From Bacillaceae bacterium OF18-1A (GTDB lineage Bacteria > Bacillota > Bacilli > Bacillales > Bacillaceae_G): 64,000 nt of DNA. Below, piece after piece: positions 56,014 through 63,263 of this stretch; position 1 is the stretch's first letter; every line of letters begins with the position of its first letter. The notes beneath the pieces are model-generated. The model was given only the letters and a program-made list of their open reading frames with translations, ran no database searches and was not told the origin of the DNA. The translations under genes were made by a program, and so were the position numbers. The stretch spans positions 1 to 64,000 of the forward strand of contig JAQEWB010000006.1 of NCBI GenBank assembly GCA_027694045.1. The letters run 5' to 3'.

Positions 56014-56334
56014 ATGTCACAGCAAGTTACAATGTCATTTTCAGTAGTACCACAAGCAAAAACAAAAGATGTATATTCTGTTGTTGATAAAGCAATTGAA
56101 GTTGTACAACAATCGGGAGTTCGTTATGAAGTAGGGGCAATGGAAACAACATTGGAAGGAGAATTAGACGTACTTCTTGATGTCGTTAAACGTGCGCAAC
56201 AAGCTTGCGTCGATGCTGGAGCTGAAGAAGTGATTACTTCTATTAAAATCCATTATCGTCCAAGCACTGGAGTAACGATAGACGAAAAGGTTTGGAAGTA
56301 CCGTGATGAATATGCAAAACCAGAAGCGATCTAA
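56014..56334 (+). CDS. MTH1187/YkoF-type thiamine-binding protein
   Basis: A 106-aa ferredoxin-like-fold protein of the MTH1187 (DUF77) family. It opens VTMSFSVVPQAKTKDVYSVV and contains YEVGAMETTLEGELD, the ligand-binding segment. Relatives bind thiamine or its pyrimidine moiety in the cytosol. ATG 56014 has SD AAGGGGG about 7 nt upstream; any upstream extension would read through the riboswitch terminator. First gene of the TPP-controlled transport operon; overlaps the permease gene. Confidence 0.9.
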   Translation: MSQQVTMSFSVVPQAKTKDVYSVVDKAIEVVQQSGVRYEVGAMETTLEGELDVLLDVVKRAQQACVDAGAEEVITSIKIHYRPSTGVTIDEKVWKYRDEYAKPEAI

Positions 56335-57079
56335 ACTCATTACAACCATTTGGCTTATCCTTCTCATTGCGATATGGGAAGGATCGGTTTCATTATTCAA
56401 AATTGAACCGTGGATTTTACCGAAGCCTTCTGCAATTGTTCAAGAACTTATTGGGATGAAAGATTTACTATTACCAAATACGATGCAAACACTACAAGAA
56501 GTTATAATTGGATTATTTTTTGCGATTTTACTTGGAACGAGTATTGCTATTATGATGGACGTTATACCGTTATTTCGTATTTTAATAAACCCATTGCTTG
56601 TTATTTCGCAAACGATTCCAATCGTTGTACTTGCACCGTTATTTATTATTTGGTTTGGTTATGGGATGTTGCCAAAAGTAATGGTCGTCATACTTGTTTG
56701 TTTCTTCCCAATTGCGCTGAGCATTTTAGAAGGTTTTCAAACGGTAGATAAAAATATGTTGAAACTGTTGCAAACAATGAAAGCAACGAAGTGGCAAGTT
56801 TATCAAAAAGTAAAGTTTCCAGCAGTACTCCCATACTTTTTCTCTGGTCTAAAAATAGCAGTTACATATAGCGTAATGGGAGCGATTATCGGAGAATGGC
56901 TCGGCGCAAGTGAAGGGTTAGGAGTTATGCTGACAAGAGCAACAAAATCCTTTTTAACTGCTCGAGTATTTGGTGTTGCAGCAATTATCGTCATGTTGAC
57001 GCTATGTTTGTATTTTATAGTGGAATTTATGGCAAGAATAACAGCACCATGGATATATAGAAAGGGCGACAGAAAATGA
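56306..57079 (+). CDS. thiX: ABC permease for a thiamine pyrimidine precursor
   Basis: A 257-aa permease of the SsuC/TauC family with about six TM helices. The EAA loop reads LQTMKATKWQVYQKVKFP (about residues 155-172). It forms the channel with ThiY and ThiZ for uptake of formylaminopyrimidine-type thiamine precursors (by analogy with B. halodurans). Its start lies inside the previous gene (overlap about 29 bp). ATG 56306 has GGAAG at suitable distance; ATG 56312 and GTG 56303 are alternatives. Confidence 0.92.
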   Translation: MNMQNQKRSKLITTIWLILLIAIWEGSVSLFKIEPWILPKPSAIVQELIGMKDLLLPNTMQTLQEVIIGLFFAILLGTSIAIMMDVIPLFRILINPLLVISQTIPIVVLAPLFIIWFGYGMLPKVMVVILVCFFPIALSILEGFQTVDKNMLKLLQTMKATKWQVYQKVKFPAVLPYFFSGLKIAVTYSVMGAIIGEWLGASEGLGVMLTRATKSFLTARVFGVAAIIVMLTLCLYFIVEFMARITAPWIYRKGDRK

Positions 57080-58074
57080 AAAAAGGTTTAAAAGTTATGT
57101 TAGCTGCTTTATTAGCAACTGGTGTGGTCGGTTGTAATCCGGCGAAGAAAGAAGACAGTGCAAGTAAAAATCAAAAAGCAACAGTCGTATTAGATTGGTT
57201 TCCAAATACGAATCATACTGGTCTATATGTAGCGCAAACGAAAGATTATTACAAAAAGCAAGGGCTTGATGTAGAAATTATCCAGCCTGGTGACAATGTA
57301 ACAGCTGAGCAAATGATTGCTTCTGGGAAAGCGGACTTTGCGATAAGTGCACAAGAAAATGTGACATTAGCTCGTGCTGAAGGAATCCCAGTTGTTTCTG
57401 TTGGAGCCATTATTCAGCATAATACATCTGCTTTTGCATCGCTAAAAAAAGATAATATGACGTCACCGAAAGACTTTGAAGGTAAACGTTACGGCGGCTG
57501 GGGAGGACCAGCAGAAGAAGCAACATTAAAGACGATTATGGATAAAAATCAAGCAGACTTTAATAAAGTTGAAAAAATCATCTTAGGGCAAACAGATTTC
57601 TTCAAATCAATCGGTCGTGATGCAGATTTTGAATGGATTTATTACGGTTGGGACGGCATTGAAGCGAAGCGCCAAGGAAAAGAGTTAAATACGATTATGG
57701 TAAAAGATTTAGATCCTGCGCTTGATTTCTATAGCCCTGTTATTATTACGAGTGAAAAACATACGAAGCAAGATAAAGATTATGTGAAAAAGTTTATGAC
57801 TGCAACGACAGAAGGTTATAATTTTGCAATTAAAGAACCGAAAGAAGCTGCTGATATTTTAATTAAAGCTGTTCCAGATATAAATAAAGAGTTAGTACAA
57901 GAAAGTCAAAAGTGGTTAAGTACGAAGTACCAAGATGATGCAAAAGCATGGGGAGTACAGAAGGAAGAAGTTTGGACGAATTACATGAATTTCTTATATG
58001 ACAACAAGGTTATGAAGAAGAAAATTGATGTAAAAGATGCCTTCACAAATGAATTCCTTCCAAGTGAAAAATGA
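57076..58074 (+). CDS. thiY: Thiamine precursor-binding lipoprotein (NMT1/THI5-like)
   Basis: A 332-aa lipoprotein with lipobox VVGC (Cys20). The NMT1/THI5 family core is visible: VVLDWFPNTNHTGLYVAQ, GDNVTAEQMIASGKADFAIS and GGWGGPAEEATL. It captures a pyrimidine precursor for salvage to HMP. Overlaps ThiX by 4 bp and ThiZ by 4 bp (ATGA), so translation is coupled. Confidence 0.95.
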   Translation: MKKGLKVMLAALLATGVVGCNPAKKEDSASKNQKATVVLDWFPNTNHTGLYVAQTKDYYKKQGLDVEIIQPGDNVTAEQMIASGKADFAISAQENVTLARAEGIPVVSVGAIIQHNTSAFASLKKDNMTSPKDFEGKRYGGWGGPAEEATLKTIMDKNQADFNKVEKIILGQTDFFKSIGRDADFEWIYYGWDGIEAKRQGKELNTIMVKDLDPALDFYSPVIITSEKHTKQDKDYVKKFMTATTEGYNFAIKEPKEAADILIKAVPDINKELVQESQKWLSTKYQDDAKAWGVQKEEVWTNYMNFLYDNKVMKKKIDVKDAFTNEFLPSEK

Positions 58075-58820
58075 GTGGATTACAAATAAAAGATATTGTG
58101 AAATCTTTTGATGGAAAGAACGTATTAGCAAATATTAATGCTTCTATACGAGAAGGAGAGTTTGTTTCCTTTGTAGGCCCGAGTGGTTGCGGAAAAAGCA
58201 CATTGCTAAACATGATTGCAAATGTTGAAAATCCAACAAGTGGGAACGTAACGTATAACGATAAGCAAGTACAAGAGCAAGACGTTGTAAGTTATATGCC
58301 GCAACAAGATTTATTACTACCTTGGCGATCGGCCTTGCAAAATATTGTTCTTCCATTAGAGATTGAAGGAAAGTCTAAAAAACAAAGGTTAGCAGAAGGA
58401 ATGGAAGCATTAAAGCAATTTGAGTTAGATGAATATGCGGATCACTATCCAGATGCATTGTCCGGTGGTATGCGCCAAAGAATTAGTTTTTTACGTACTT
58501 ATTTATGTGAAAAGCCAATTATGCTACTTGATGAGCCTTTTGGGAAATTAGATGCCTTTACGAAAATGGAAGTACACAGTTGGCTTTTAAATTCTTGGCA
58601 CCAAGAAAAGCAAACAATCGTTATGGTTACACATGACTTAGATGAAGCAATTTTGCTTTCAGATCGCGTATTTATTTTATCTCAAAGACCAGCATCAATC
58701 GTCGGCGAGGTGCAAGTGAAATTATCTCGTCCGCGAACGATGGAAATGTTAACGTCGCTTGAGTTAAAGAAGGATAAGGAAGAAATTTTAAGAGTATTAG
58801 CTCCTTATATGAAGAAATAG
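58071..58820 (+). CDS. thiZ: Thiamine precursor ABC transporter ATP-binding protein
   Basis: A 249-aa ATPase of the nitrate/taurine type. Walker A GPSGCGKST, Q-loop MPQQDLLLPW, signature LSGGMRQRISFLR, Walker B IMLLDEPFGKLD and switch VTHDLDEA are visible. Last gene of the TPP-controlled operon. Confidence 0.95.
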   Translation: MSGLQIKDIVKSFDGKNVLANINASIREGEFVSFVGPSGCGKSTLLNMIANVENPTSGNVTYNDKQVQEQDVVSYMPQQDLLLPWRSALQNIVLPLEIEGKSKKQRLAEGMEALKQFELDEYADHYPDALSGGMRQRISFLRTYLCEKPIMLLDEPFGKLDAFTKMEVHSWLLNSWHQEKQTIVMVTHDLDEAILLSDRVFILSQRPASIVGEVQVKLSRPRTMEMLTSLELKKDKEEILRVLAPYMKK

Positions 58821-58821
58821 A

Positions 58822-58872
58822 AAAGGCTCTTACCAGTTGTTAAGAAAATTGCTGGTAAGGGTCTCTTTTTTA
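58822..58872 (+). terminator. Terminator of the thiXYZ operon
   Basis: CTTACCAG / CTGGTAAG stem with extra GGCTC/GGTCTC pairing and a T run. Confidence 0.8.
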
Positions 58873-58980
58873 TAGAATATGAAAAGAATGAGAAGGAACA
58901 AAAGAAAAAATAGAGAATAGAATATAACAGAGTAGTTTATACTCTTAATATAATGAATGTTAAAGGAGTGAAAGGATAAA

Positions 58981-59019
58981 ATGACTTTATCAACTGTTCT
59001 TCAAATGGTTTTAGCTTAA
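58981..59019 (+). CDS. Leader peptide of the ABC-F gene attenuator
   Basis: A 12-aa ORF, MTLSTVLQMVLA, with a strong SD AAAGGAGTGAAAGG. Its last codons (TTTTAGCTTAA, 59009-59019) and upstream TCTTCAA (58998) are complementary to TTAAGCTAAATTGAAGA at 59049-59065. A ribosome stalled by an antibiotic on this ORF would change the downstream pairing. Confidence 0.75.
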   Translation: MTLSTVLQMVLA

Positions 59020-59020
59020 A

Positions 59021-59065
59021 ACGGGAGAAGTCTGCCCATTTTTAACAATTAAGCTAAATTGAAGA
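59021..59065 (+). promoter_or_regulatory. Switching region of the attenuator
   Basis: It holds a small hairpin GGGAGA/TCTGCCC with T run (59023-59043) and the anti-leader segment 59049-59065. These alternatives lie between leader peptide and terminator. Confidence 0.6.
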
Positions 59066-59106
59066 CAGCAGGTAAAGAACCTTAATCCTTTTTTACGATA
59101 ATATGT

Positions 59107-59141
59107 AATGGGTAAGGTGTATTCACCTTACCCATTTTTAT
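59107..59141 (+). terminator. Attenuator terminator before the ABC-F gene
   Basis: A perfect 13-bp stem (AATGGGTAAGGTG / CACCTTACCCATT) with TATT loop and T run lies 77 bp before the start codon. Confidence 0.93.
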
Positions 59142-59217
59142 ATGCAAAATTAAATAAGGTTTTATACTGTTGATCTCTCTATTTGGCTTATAAGTAATAA
59201 GTAAAGGAGAGAGAAAA

Positions 59218-60753
59218 ATGAGCATATTAACAGTAGAAAATGTAAGTTATTCATATGGTGAAAAAACTATTTTATATAATGCAAACTTTCGGTTGTTAAA
59301 AGGTGAACATGTTGGTTTGGTAGGTAAAAATGGAATTGGGAAGTCTACGTTGTTAAAGATTTTAACAGGAGATCTCATACATGATGATGGGAAGATTGAA
59401 TGGTTTCCACAGGTGAAAATTGGCTTTTTACAACAACATGTAGATTTGCAAGAAGGTATAACAATTGAAGCGTATTTGCAAAGTGCATTTTCTGATTTAT
59501 ATGCGATTGAGCGTGAGCTGTTAAAAATTACAGAAGAGATAGCGATAGGAGGAGAAATAGAAAAGCTGTTAGCAACATATGGAGAACTCCAAGCTACATT
59601 AGAGAGTTCTAATTTTTATCAAATTCATACAGAAATTGAAGAAGTAGCAACAGGTTTAGGATTGTTTGAAGTAGGGATGAAAAAGGATGTTTCAAAATTA
59701 AGTGGTGGCCAGCGGACGAAGTTACTACTTGGTAGGCTGCTTTTAGAGAAAGCTGATGTTTTATTGCTAGACGAGCCAACAAATTATTTAGATACAGCAC
59801 ATATAGAATGGTTGCAGTCGCATTTGAAACTGTATGAAAAAGCGTATATTGTCATTTCGCATGACGAAGTATTTTTGAACAATATTACGAATGTTATTTA
59901 TCATTTAGAGGAACGAAAAATTAAGCGCTATGCGGGCGATTACAGTAGCTTTTTGCGGAATTATGAATTACAAAGGAAGCAATTACAAACGGCATATGTG
60001 AAACAACAAAAAGAAATCACTCAGTTAGAAACATTTATTCAAAAAAATAAAATTCGAAAAGCGAAGCAGGCAAAGAGTCGAGAGAAGGTATTAGAGAAAA
60101 TGCAAAGGATTGAAAAGGTTAACGATGGACCTTTGTCTCGTTTTGATTTTACTGTTTATACTGAACCGGTGAGTCGTATATTACAGGCTGAGAAACTAAG
60201 GATAGGCTATAGTGAGCCGTTATTTCCAGAATTGGATTTTCAAGTAAAAAAGGGTGAAAAGATTGCAATTGTTGGTCATAATGGGATTGGAAAAACGACA
60301 ATGCTAAAAACGTTGTTAGGTCAAATAAAGCCGCTAGGCGGTTCTATTTCTGTTGGGGAACGAGTAAATCCTGCTTATTTTGCACAGGAAGAGTTTTCTT
60401 CAGAAATAACGCCGTTAGAAAAGGTTTGGACAGAACGACCAGATATGACAAGGAAAGAAGTACGTCAAGCATTAGCAAAATGTGGTTTGAAAGAAGAGCA
60501 CGTATTAAAACCGATTTGTTTATTAAGCGGTGGGGAGCAAACGAAAGTACGACTATGTGAACTTACCGTAACGAAAAGTAATGTTTTAATTTTAGACGAA
60601 CCTACAAACCATTTAGATATAGAAACTAAGCGGGCTTTGCAGGAAGCGTTACGAAAATATATAGGAACAGTCCTAATTGTTTCACATGAGCCTTCTTTCT
60701 ATGAATCGTGGATAACGAAAGTATGGAATATAGAAGAATGGAGCGCTGAATAA
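59218..60753 (+). CDS. ABC-F ATPase, probable antibiotic resistance (ribosome protection) type
   Basis: A 511-aa soluble protein with two ABC cassettes and no membrane domain. Walker A GKNGIGKST and GHNGIGKTT, signatures LSGGQRTKL and LSGGEQTKV, and Walker B LLLDEPTNYLD and LILDEPTNHLD are all present. The interdomain linker (about 235-305: KQQKEITQLETFIQKNKIRK...) is the P-site tRNA-interaction/antibiotic-domain region. Size and linker fit the Vga/VmlR/Msr group, which dislodges lincosamides, pleuromutilins or streptogramins from the ribosome. The leader-peptide attenuator upstream supports antibiotic induction. Confidence 0.85.
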   Translation: MSILTVENVSYSYGEKTILYNANFRLLKGEHVGLVGKNGIGKSTLLKILTGDLIHDDGKIEWFPQVKIGFLQQHVDLQEGITIEAYLQSAFSDLYAIERELLKITEEIAIGGEIEKLLATYGELQATLESSNFYQIHTEIEEVATGLGLFEVGMKKDVSKLSGGQRTKLLLGRLLLEKADVLLLDEPTNYLDTAHIEWLQSHLKLYEKAYIVISHDEVFLNNITNVIYHLEERKIKRYAGDYSSFLRNYELQRKQLQTAYVKQQKEITQLETFIQKNKIRKAKQAKSREKVLEKMQRIEKVNDGPLSRFDFTVYTEPVSRILQAEKLRIGYSEPLFPELDFQVKKGEKIAIVGHNGIGKTTMLKTLLGQIKPLGGSISVGERVNPAYFAQEEFSSEITPLEKVWTERPDMTRKEVRQALAKCGLKEEHVLKPICLLSGGEQTKVRLCELTVTKSNVLILDEPTNHLDIETKRALQEALRKYIGTVLIVSHEPSFYESWITKVWNIEEWSAE

Positions 60754-60760
60754 TATGAAT

Positions 60761-60802
60761 AAAGAAAAGGCATTAGCTTCTATGAGCTAATGCCTTTTCT
60801 TT
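60761..60802. terminator. Terminator after the ABC-F gene
   Basis: A perfect 18-bp stem AAAGAAAAGGCATTAGCT / AGCTAATGCCTTTTCTTT with a 6-nt loop. Confidence 0.95.
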
Positions 60803-60849
60803 GTGATTAACATGATTTTTGAGAACTTTTACATGAGAATTGTATGAAG

Positions 60850-60886
60850 AAGCACTCTTATGGTGCGCTTATAAGTGTGCTTTTTC
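60850..60886 (+). terminator. Isolated terminator-like hairpin
   Basis: AAGCAC-T-CTTAT / ATAAG-T-GTGCTT with one T-T mismatch, followed by a T run. There is no gene to terminate just upstream, so it may end read-through or a small RNA. Confidence 0.5.
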
Positions 60887-61092
60887 TTTGATTATTGTTA
60901 TATCTTAGAATATTAAAGCCTTTCCCTAATAGGCTACTATCTTTCTTTGTATATAGATAGCTTGAAGTGGAATAAAAAGTATTCCTATATGTAAGGATAA
61001 TGTGATTCATAAAGGATGACAATAGGAATTGAAGGGAATTCATGTAAAATTCGGATGAACTTCACACGAACTTCATATTATAAACTAAATAT

Positions 61093-61115
61093 AATTATAA
61101 TCAGTTATTATAATT
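61093..61115. promoter_or_regulatory. Inverted repeat, possible operator
   Basis: Perfect 9-bp arms AATTATAAT / ATTATAATT with a 5-bp centre. It resembles a PerR/Fur half-site pair but with the wrong spacing for those regulators. Confidence 0.35.
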
Positions 61116-61241
61116 TATATTTGTTATTTTTTTTACAAAATCACAAGTTTGAACTTAAGTATGGAATCAATTTTTTCTGCGTAGCAAGATGATAAGAATT
61201 CATGTAAAATAATAGTAAAAATAGATAAAGGAGGGAATAGT

Positions 61242-61613
61242 GTGGATGTGTTTTTGAACATTGCTGAAGAAAAGATTCGACAAGCAATACGGAATGGTGA
61301 TCTTGATCATATTCGGGGAAAAGGAAAACCACTACAATTAGAAGATCTTTCAATGGTACCTCCAGAATTAAGGATGAGTTATAAAATTTTAAAAAATGCT
61401 GGCATGATTCCGCCAGAGATGGAACTGCAAAAAGATATATTAAAAATAGAGGATTTAATCGCTTGCTGTTATGATGAAGTAGAGAGAAAAAAATTACAAG
61501 AAGAATTAACAGAAAAAACGCTACGTTTTCAGCAGGTAATGGAAAAGAGAAAGGTTAAAGATAGTTCAGCCTTTCGCATGTATCAAGATAAAGTATTTCG
61601 TAAATTACGTTAA
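61242..61613 (+). CDS. DUF1992 (DnaJ homologue C28 conserved-domain) protein
   Basis: A 123-aa cytoplasmic protein. It begins with the family core: IAEEKIRQAIRNGDLDHIRG, then GKGKPLQLEDLSMVPPELRM and KNAGMIPPEMEL. The C-terminal half is a coiled coil. No J-domain is present despite the family name. Role unknown. GTG start after AAGGAGGG. First of three tightly spaced genes. Confidence 0.85.
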   Translation: MDVFLNIAEEKIRQAIRNGDLDHIRGKGKPLQLEDLSMVPPELRMSYKILKNAGMIPPEMELQKDILKIEDLIACCYDEVERKKLQEELTEKTLRFQQVMEKRKVKDSSAFRMYQDKVFRKLR

Positions 61614-61623
61614 GAGGGATAAG

Positions 61624-61938
61624 ATGAGAAAATTTGAAACGATAGAAGAATTGGCGACATATATTGATGAACAACGATTAGTACTTCTGTTCATTAAGAC
61701 GGAAAATTGCGGTGTTTGTGATGTTATGTTAAGAAAGGTAAATTACGTATTAGAGAATTATAATTATGTAGAGAAAATAGAGATATTATTACAAGATATG
61801 AAAGAGATTGCAGGGCGGTATGCAATATTTACGGGGCCGACAATTTTATTATTTCATAATGGAAAAGAGATCCTTCGTGAATCACGCTTCATTTCACTTG
61901 AAAATCTAGAGAGAACCATTCAATTATTCGAGGATTAA
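61624..61938 (+). CDS. Thioredoxin-family protein
   Basis: A 104-aa thioredoxin fold with redox motif CGVC (TENCGVCDVM, about residues 30-33) and the cis-Pro in FTGPTILLF. No signal peptide, so cytosolic. The CGVC motif differs from the CGPC of housekeeping thioredoxin. It lies 10 bp after the DUF1992 gene. ATG start, SD AGAGGG. Confidence 0.85.
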   Translation: MRKFETIEELATYIDEQRLVLLFIKTENCGVCDVMLRKVNYVLENYNYVEKIEILLQDMKEIAGRYAIFTGPTILLFHNGKEILRESRFISLENLERTIQLFED

Positions 61939-61951
61939 GGGAGGTTTTTAT

Positions 61952-62191
61952 ATGGAATTTATTATTATTATACTATTATTTATTGTAATTGGAATAATTG
62001 TAACAGCAGCTCGATCAAACAAAAAGAAGGTAAATCTTATGAAACAAAATAACATACATAATTCGTCTAACAGCTCATCACCATTATCTTTCTTTGCTGG
62101 ATCTGATAATGATAGCTCACATGACTGCGGTGGATCTTTTGGTGGAGATAGTGGAGGAAGCTGCGATGGTGGAGGCGGTGGTGGTGATTGA
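61952..62191 (+). CDS. Small membrane-anchored Gly/Ser-rich protein
   Basis: A 79-aa protein: one N-terminal TM helix (IIIILLFIVIGIIVTAA, about 4-20), a basic stop-transfer segment, a Ser/Asn-rich linker and a Gly/Asp/Cys-rich tail ending GGGGGGD. No catalytic motif; function unknown. Strong SD GGGAGG. It lies 13 bp after the thioredoxin-like gene and ends at a terminator. Confidence 0.7.
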   Translation: MEFIIIILLFIVIGIIVTAARSNKKKVNLMKQNNIHNSSNSSSPLSFFAGSDNDSSHDCGGSFGGDSGGSCDGGGGGGD

Positions 62192-62194
62192 TGA

Positions 62195-62226
62195 AAATAC
62201 GCCTTATATAGGCGTATTTCTTTTTT
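62195..62226 (+). terminator. Terminator of the three-gene operon
   Basis: A perfect 9-bp stem AAATACGCC / GGCGTATTT with T run. Confidence 0.92.
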
Positions 62227-62243
62227 AAACAAACGTTTGATTA
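62224..62243. promoter_or_regulatory. TetR-type operator 1
   Basis: TTTAAACAAACGTTTGATTA, identical to 51973-51992. Confidence 0.5.
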
Positions 62244-62268
62244 GTTGGCTTACATATGTATAAACATA

Positions 62269-62290
62269 TTTAAACAAACGCTTGTTTAAA
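62269..62290. promoter_or_regulatory. TetR-type operator 2
   Basis: Perfect 9-bp arms TTTAAACAA and TTGTTTAAA around ACGC, about 28 bp before the MFS remnant. The pair of operators suggests that a TetR repressor controls this promoter. Confidence 0.6.
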
Positions 62291-62317
62291 TACTTTTAAC
62301 ATACTAAGGGGAAAGTA

Positions 62318-62818
62318 ATGTTATTTTTCTTAGCTGTTGGATTAACAACTCCATTAGAGGTGTTCCTTGTAATAGAACGCCTTGGAATGGAAAAGGAAGC
62401 AGTTCAATATTTAGCTGCAGCTGATGGAATAGGTATGTTACTTGGTGGTATTGTTGCTGCAATTTTCGCTTCAAAAGTGAATCCGAAAAAGATGTTTGTA
62501 TTCGGTATGGGCATATTAGTAATATTATTTTTAGTAGAAGGGCTATCTACATCATTTTGGATTACTAGTTTCATGAGATTTGGAACAGGTATTTGTTTAG
62601 CTTGTGTTAATATTGTTGTCGGTACGCTTATGATTCAACTTGTACCAGAAAATATGGTTGGAAGAGTAAATGGGGCGATTTTACCACTGTTTATGGGGGC
62701 AATGCTAATTGGAACTTCACTAGCTGGAGGATTGAAGGAGTTGACCTCACTAGTTACTGTATTTTGTATAGCAATGTCACTTATTTTATTAGCAATAGGC
62801 CCAGTTTTACGTATGTAA
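62318..62818 (+). pseudogene. N-terminally truncated MFS transporter
   Basis: A 166-aa frame with about five TM helices that corresponds to the C-terminal half of an about 400-aa major facilitator (EVFLVIERLGMEKEAVQYLAAADGIGML... is helix 7 onward). It still has an SD (AAGGGGAAAG) and ATG, so the promoter and first codons seem fused to the second half by an internal deletion. Half an MFS is unlikely to transport alone. Confidence 0.65.
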
Positions 62819-62885
62819 ATAAAGAAAGAAGATGTTGTTAATTGAGAAGAAATGACGAATGCATTGGTTTCGAAATAGCTATTGC

Positions 62886-62912
62886 AAGGGGGCTAAATTG
62901 CTCCCTTTTTTC
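62886..62912 (+). terminator. Terminator after the MFS remnant
   Basis: AAGGGGGC / GCTCCCTT (one wobble) with T run. Confidence 0.8.
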
Positions 62913-62991
62913 ATGACAATCTTTTGACAATGAAATGTACCAACTATATACTGATGTTGTAAAAATAATTTTACAGGTTAGGAGAAATCAT

Positions 62992-63186
62992 GTGAAAAAT
63001 CTAATCTATGAATTACGCACTGAAAATAATATTTCACAAGGTGCATTAGCTGATAAGTGTAGCGTATCCAGGCAGACAATAAATGCAATTGAGAATAATA
63101 AATATGATCCAAGCTTAGCGTTAGCATTTCGTTTAGCGGAAGTATTAGAAACAACTGTTGATAAACTATTTTTGTATAAGATGTAG
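62992..63186 (+). CDS. XRE-family small transcriptional regulator
   Basis: A 64-aa single-domain HTH_3 protein: LRTENNISQGALADKCSVSR, then QTINAIENNKYDPSLALAFR and LAEVLETTVDKLF, as in YozG/YvaO-type regulators. GTG 62992 has SD TAGGAGA; the in-frame ATG at 62935 has none. Such regulators often sit by a membrane protein gene whose cue they follow; here only the MFS remnant is adjacent. Confidence 0.88.
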   Translation: MKNLIYELRTENNISQGALADKCSVSRQTINAIENNKYDPSLALAFRLAEVLETTVDKLFLYKM

Positions 63187-63209
63187 CGCCTTTAATTATG
63201 GGGCGTTAT

Positions 63210-63263
63210 CGCTATAAGAAAAAGATCCTCTTCGTATGAGAAGAGGATCTTTTTCTTATAGCG
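63210..63263. terminator. Long bidirectional terminator
   Basis: A perfect 24-bp stem (arms 63210-63233 and 63240-63263) with a 6-nt loop lies between convergent genes. The second arm overlaps the last codons of the YxiO-like gene. Confidence 0.9.

Larger units (their letters stand above)
60803..61241. other. 439-bp intergenic region
   Basis: It holds a terminator-like hairpin at 60850-60886 and an inverted repeat at 61093-61115. No ORF with RBS is supported. Confidence 0.5.
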
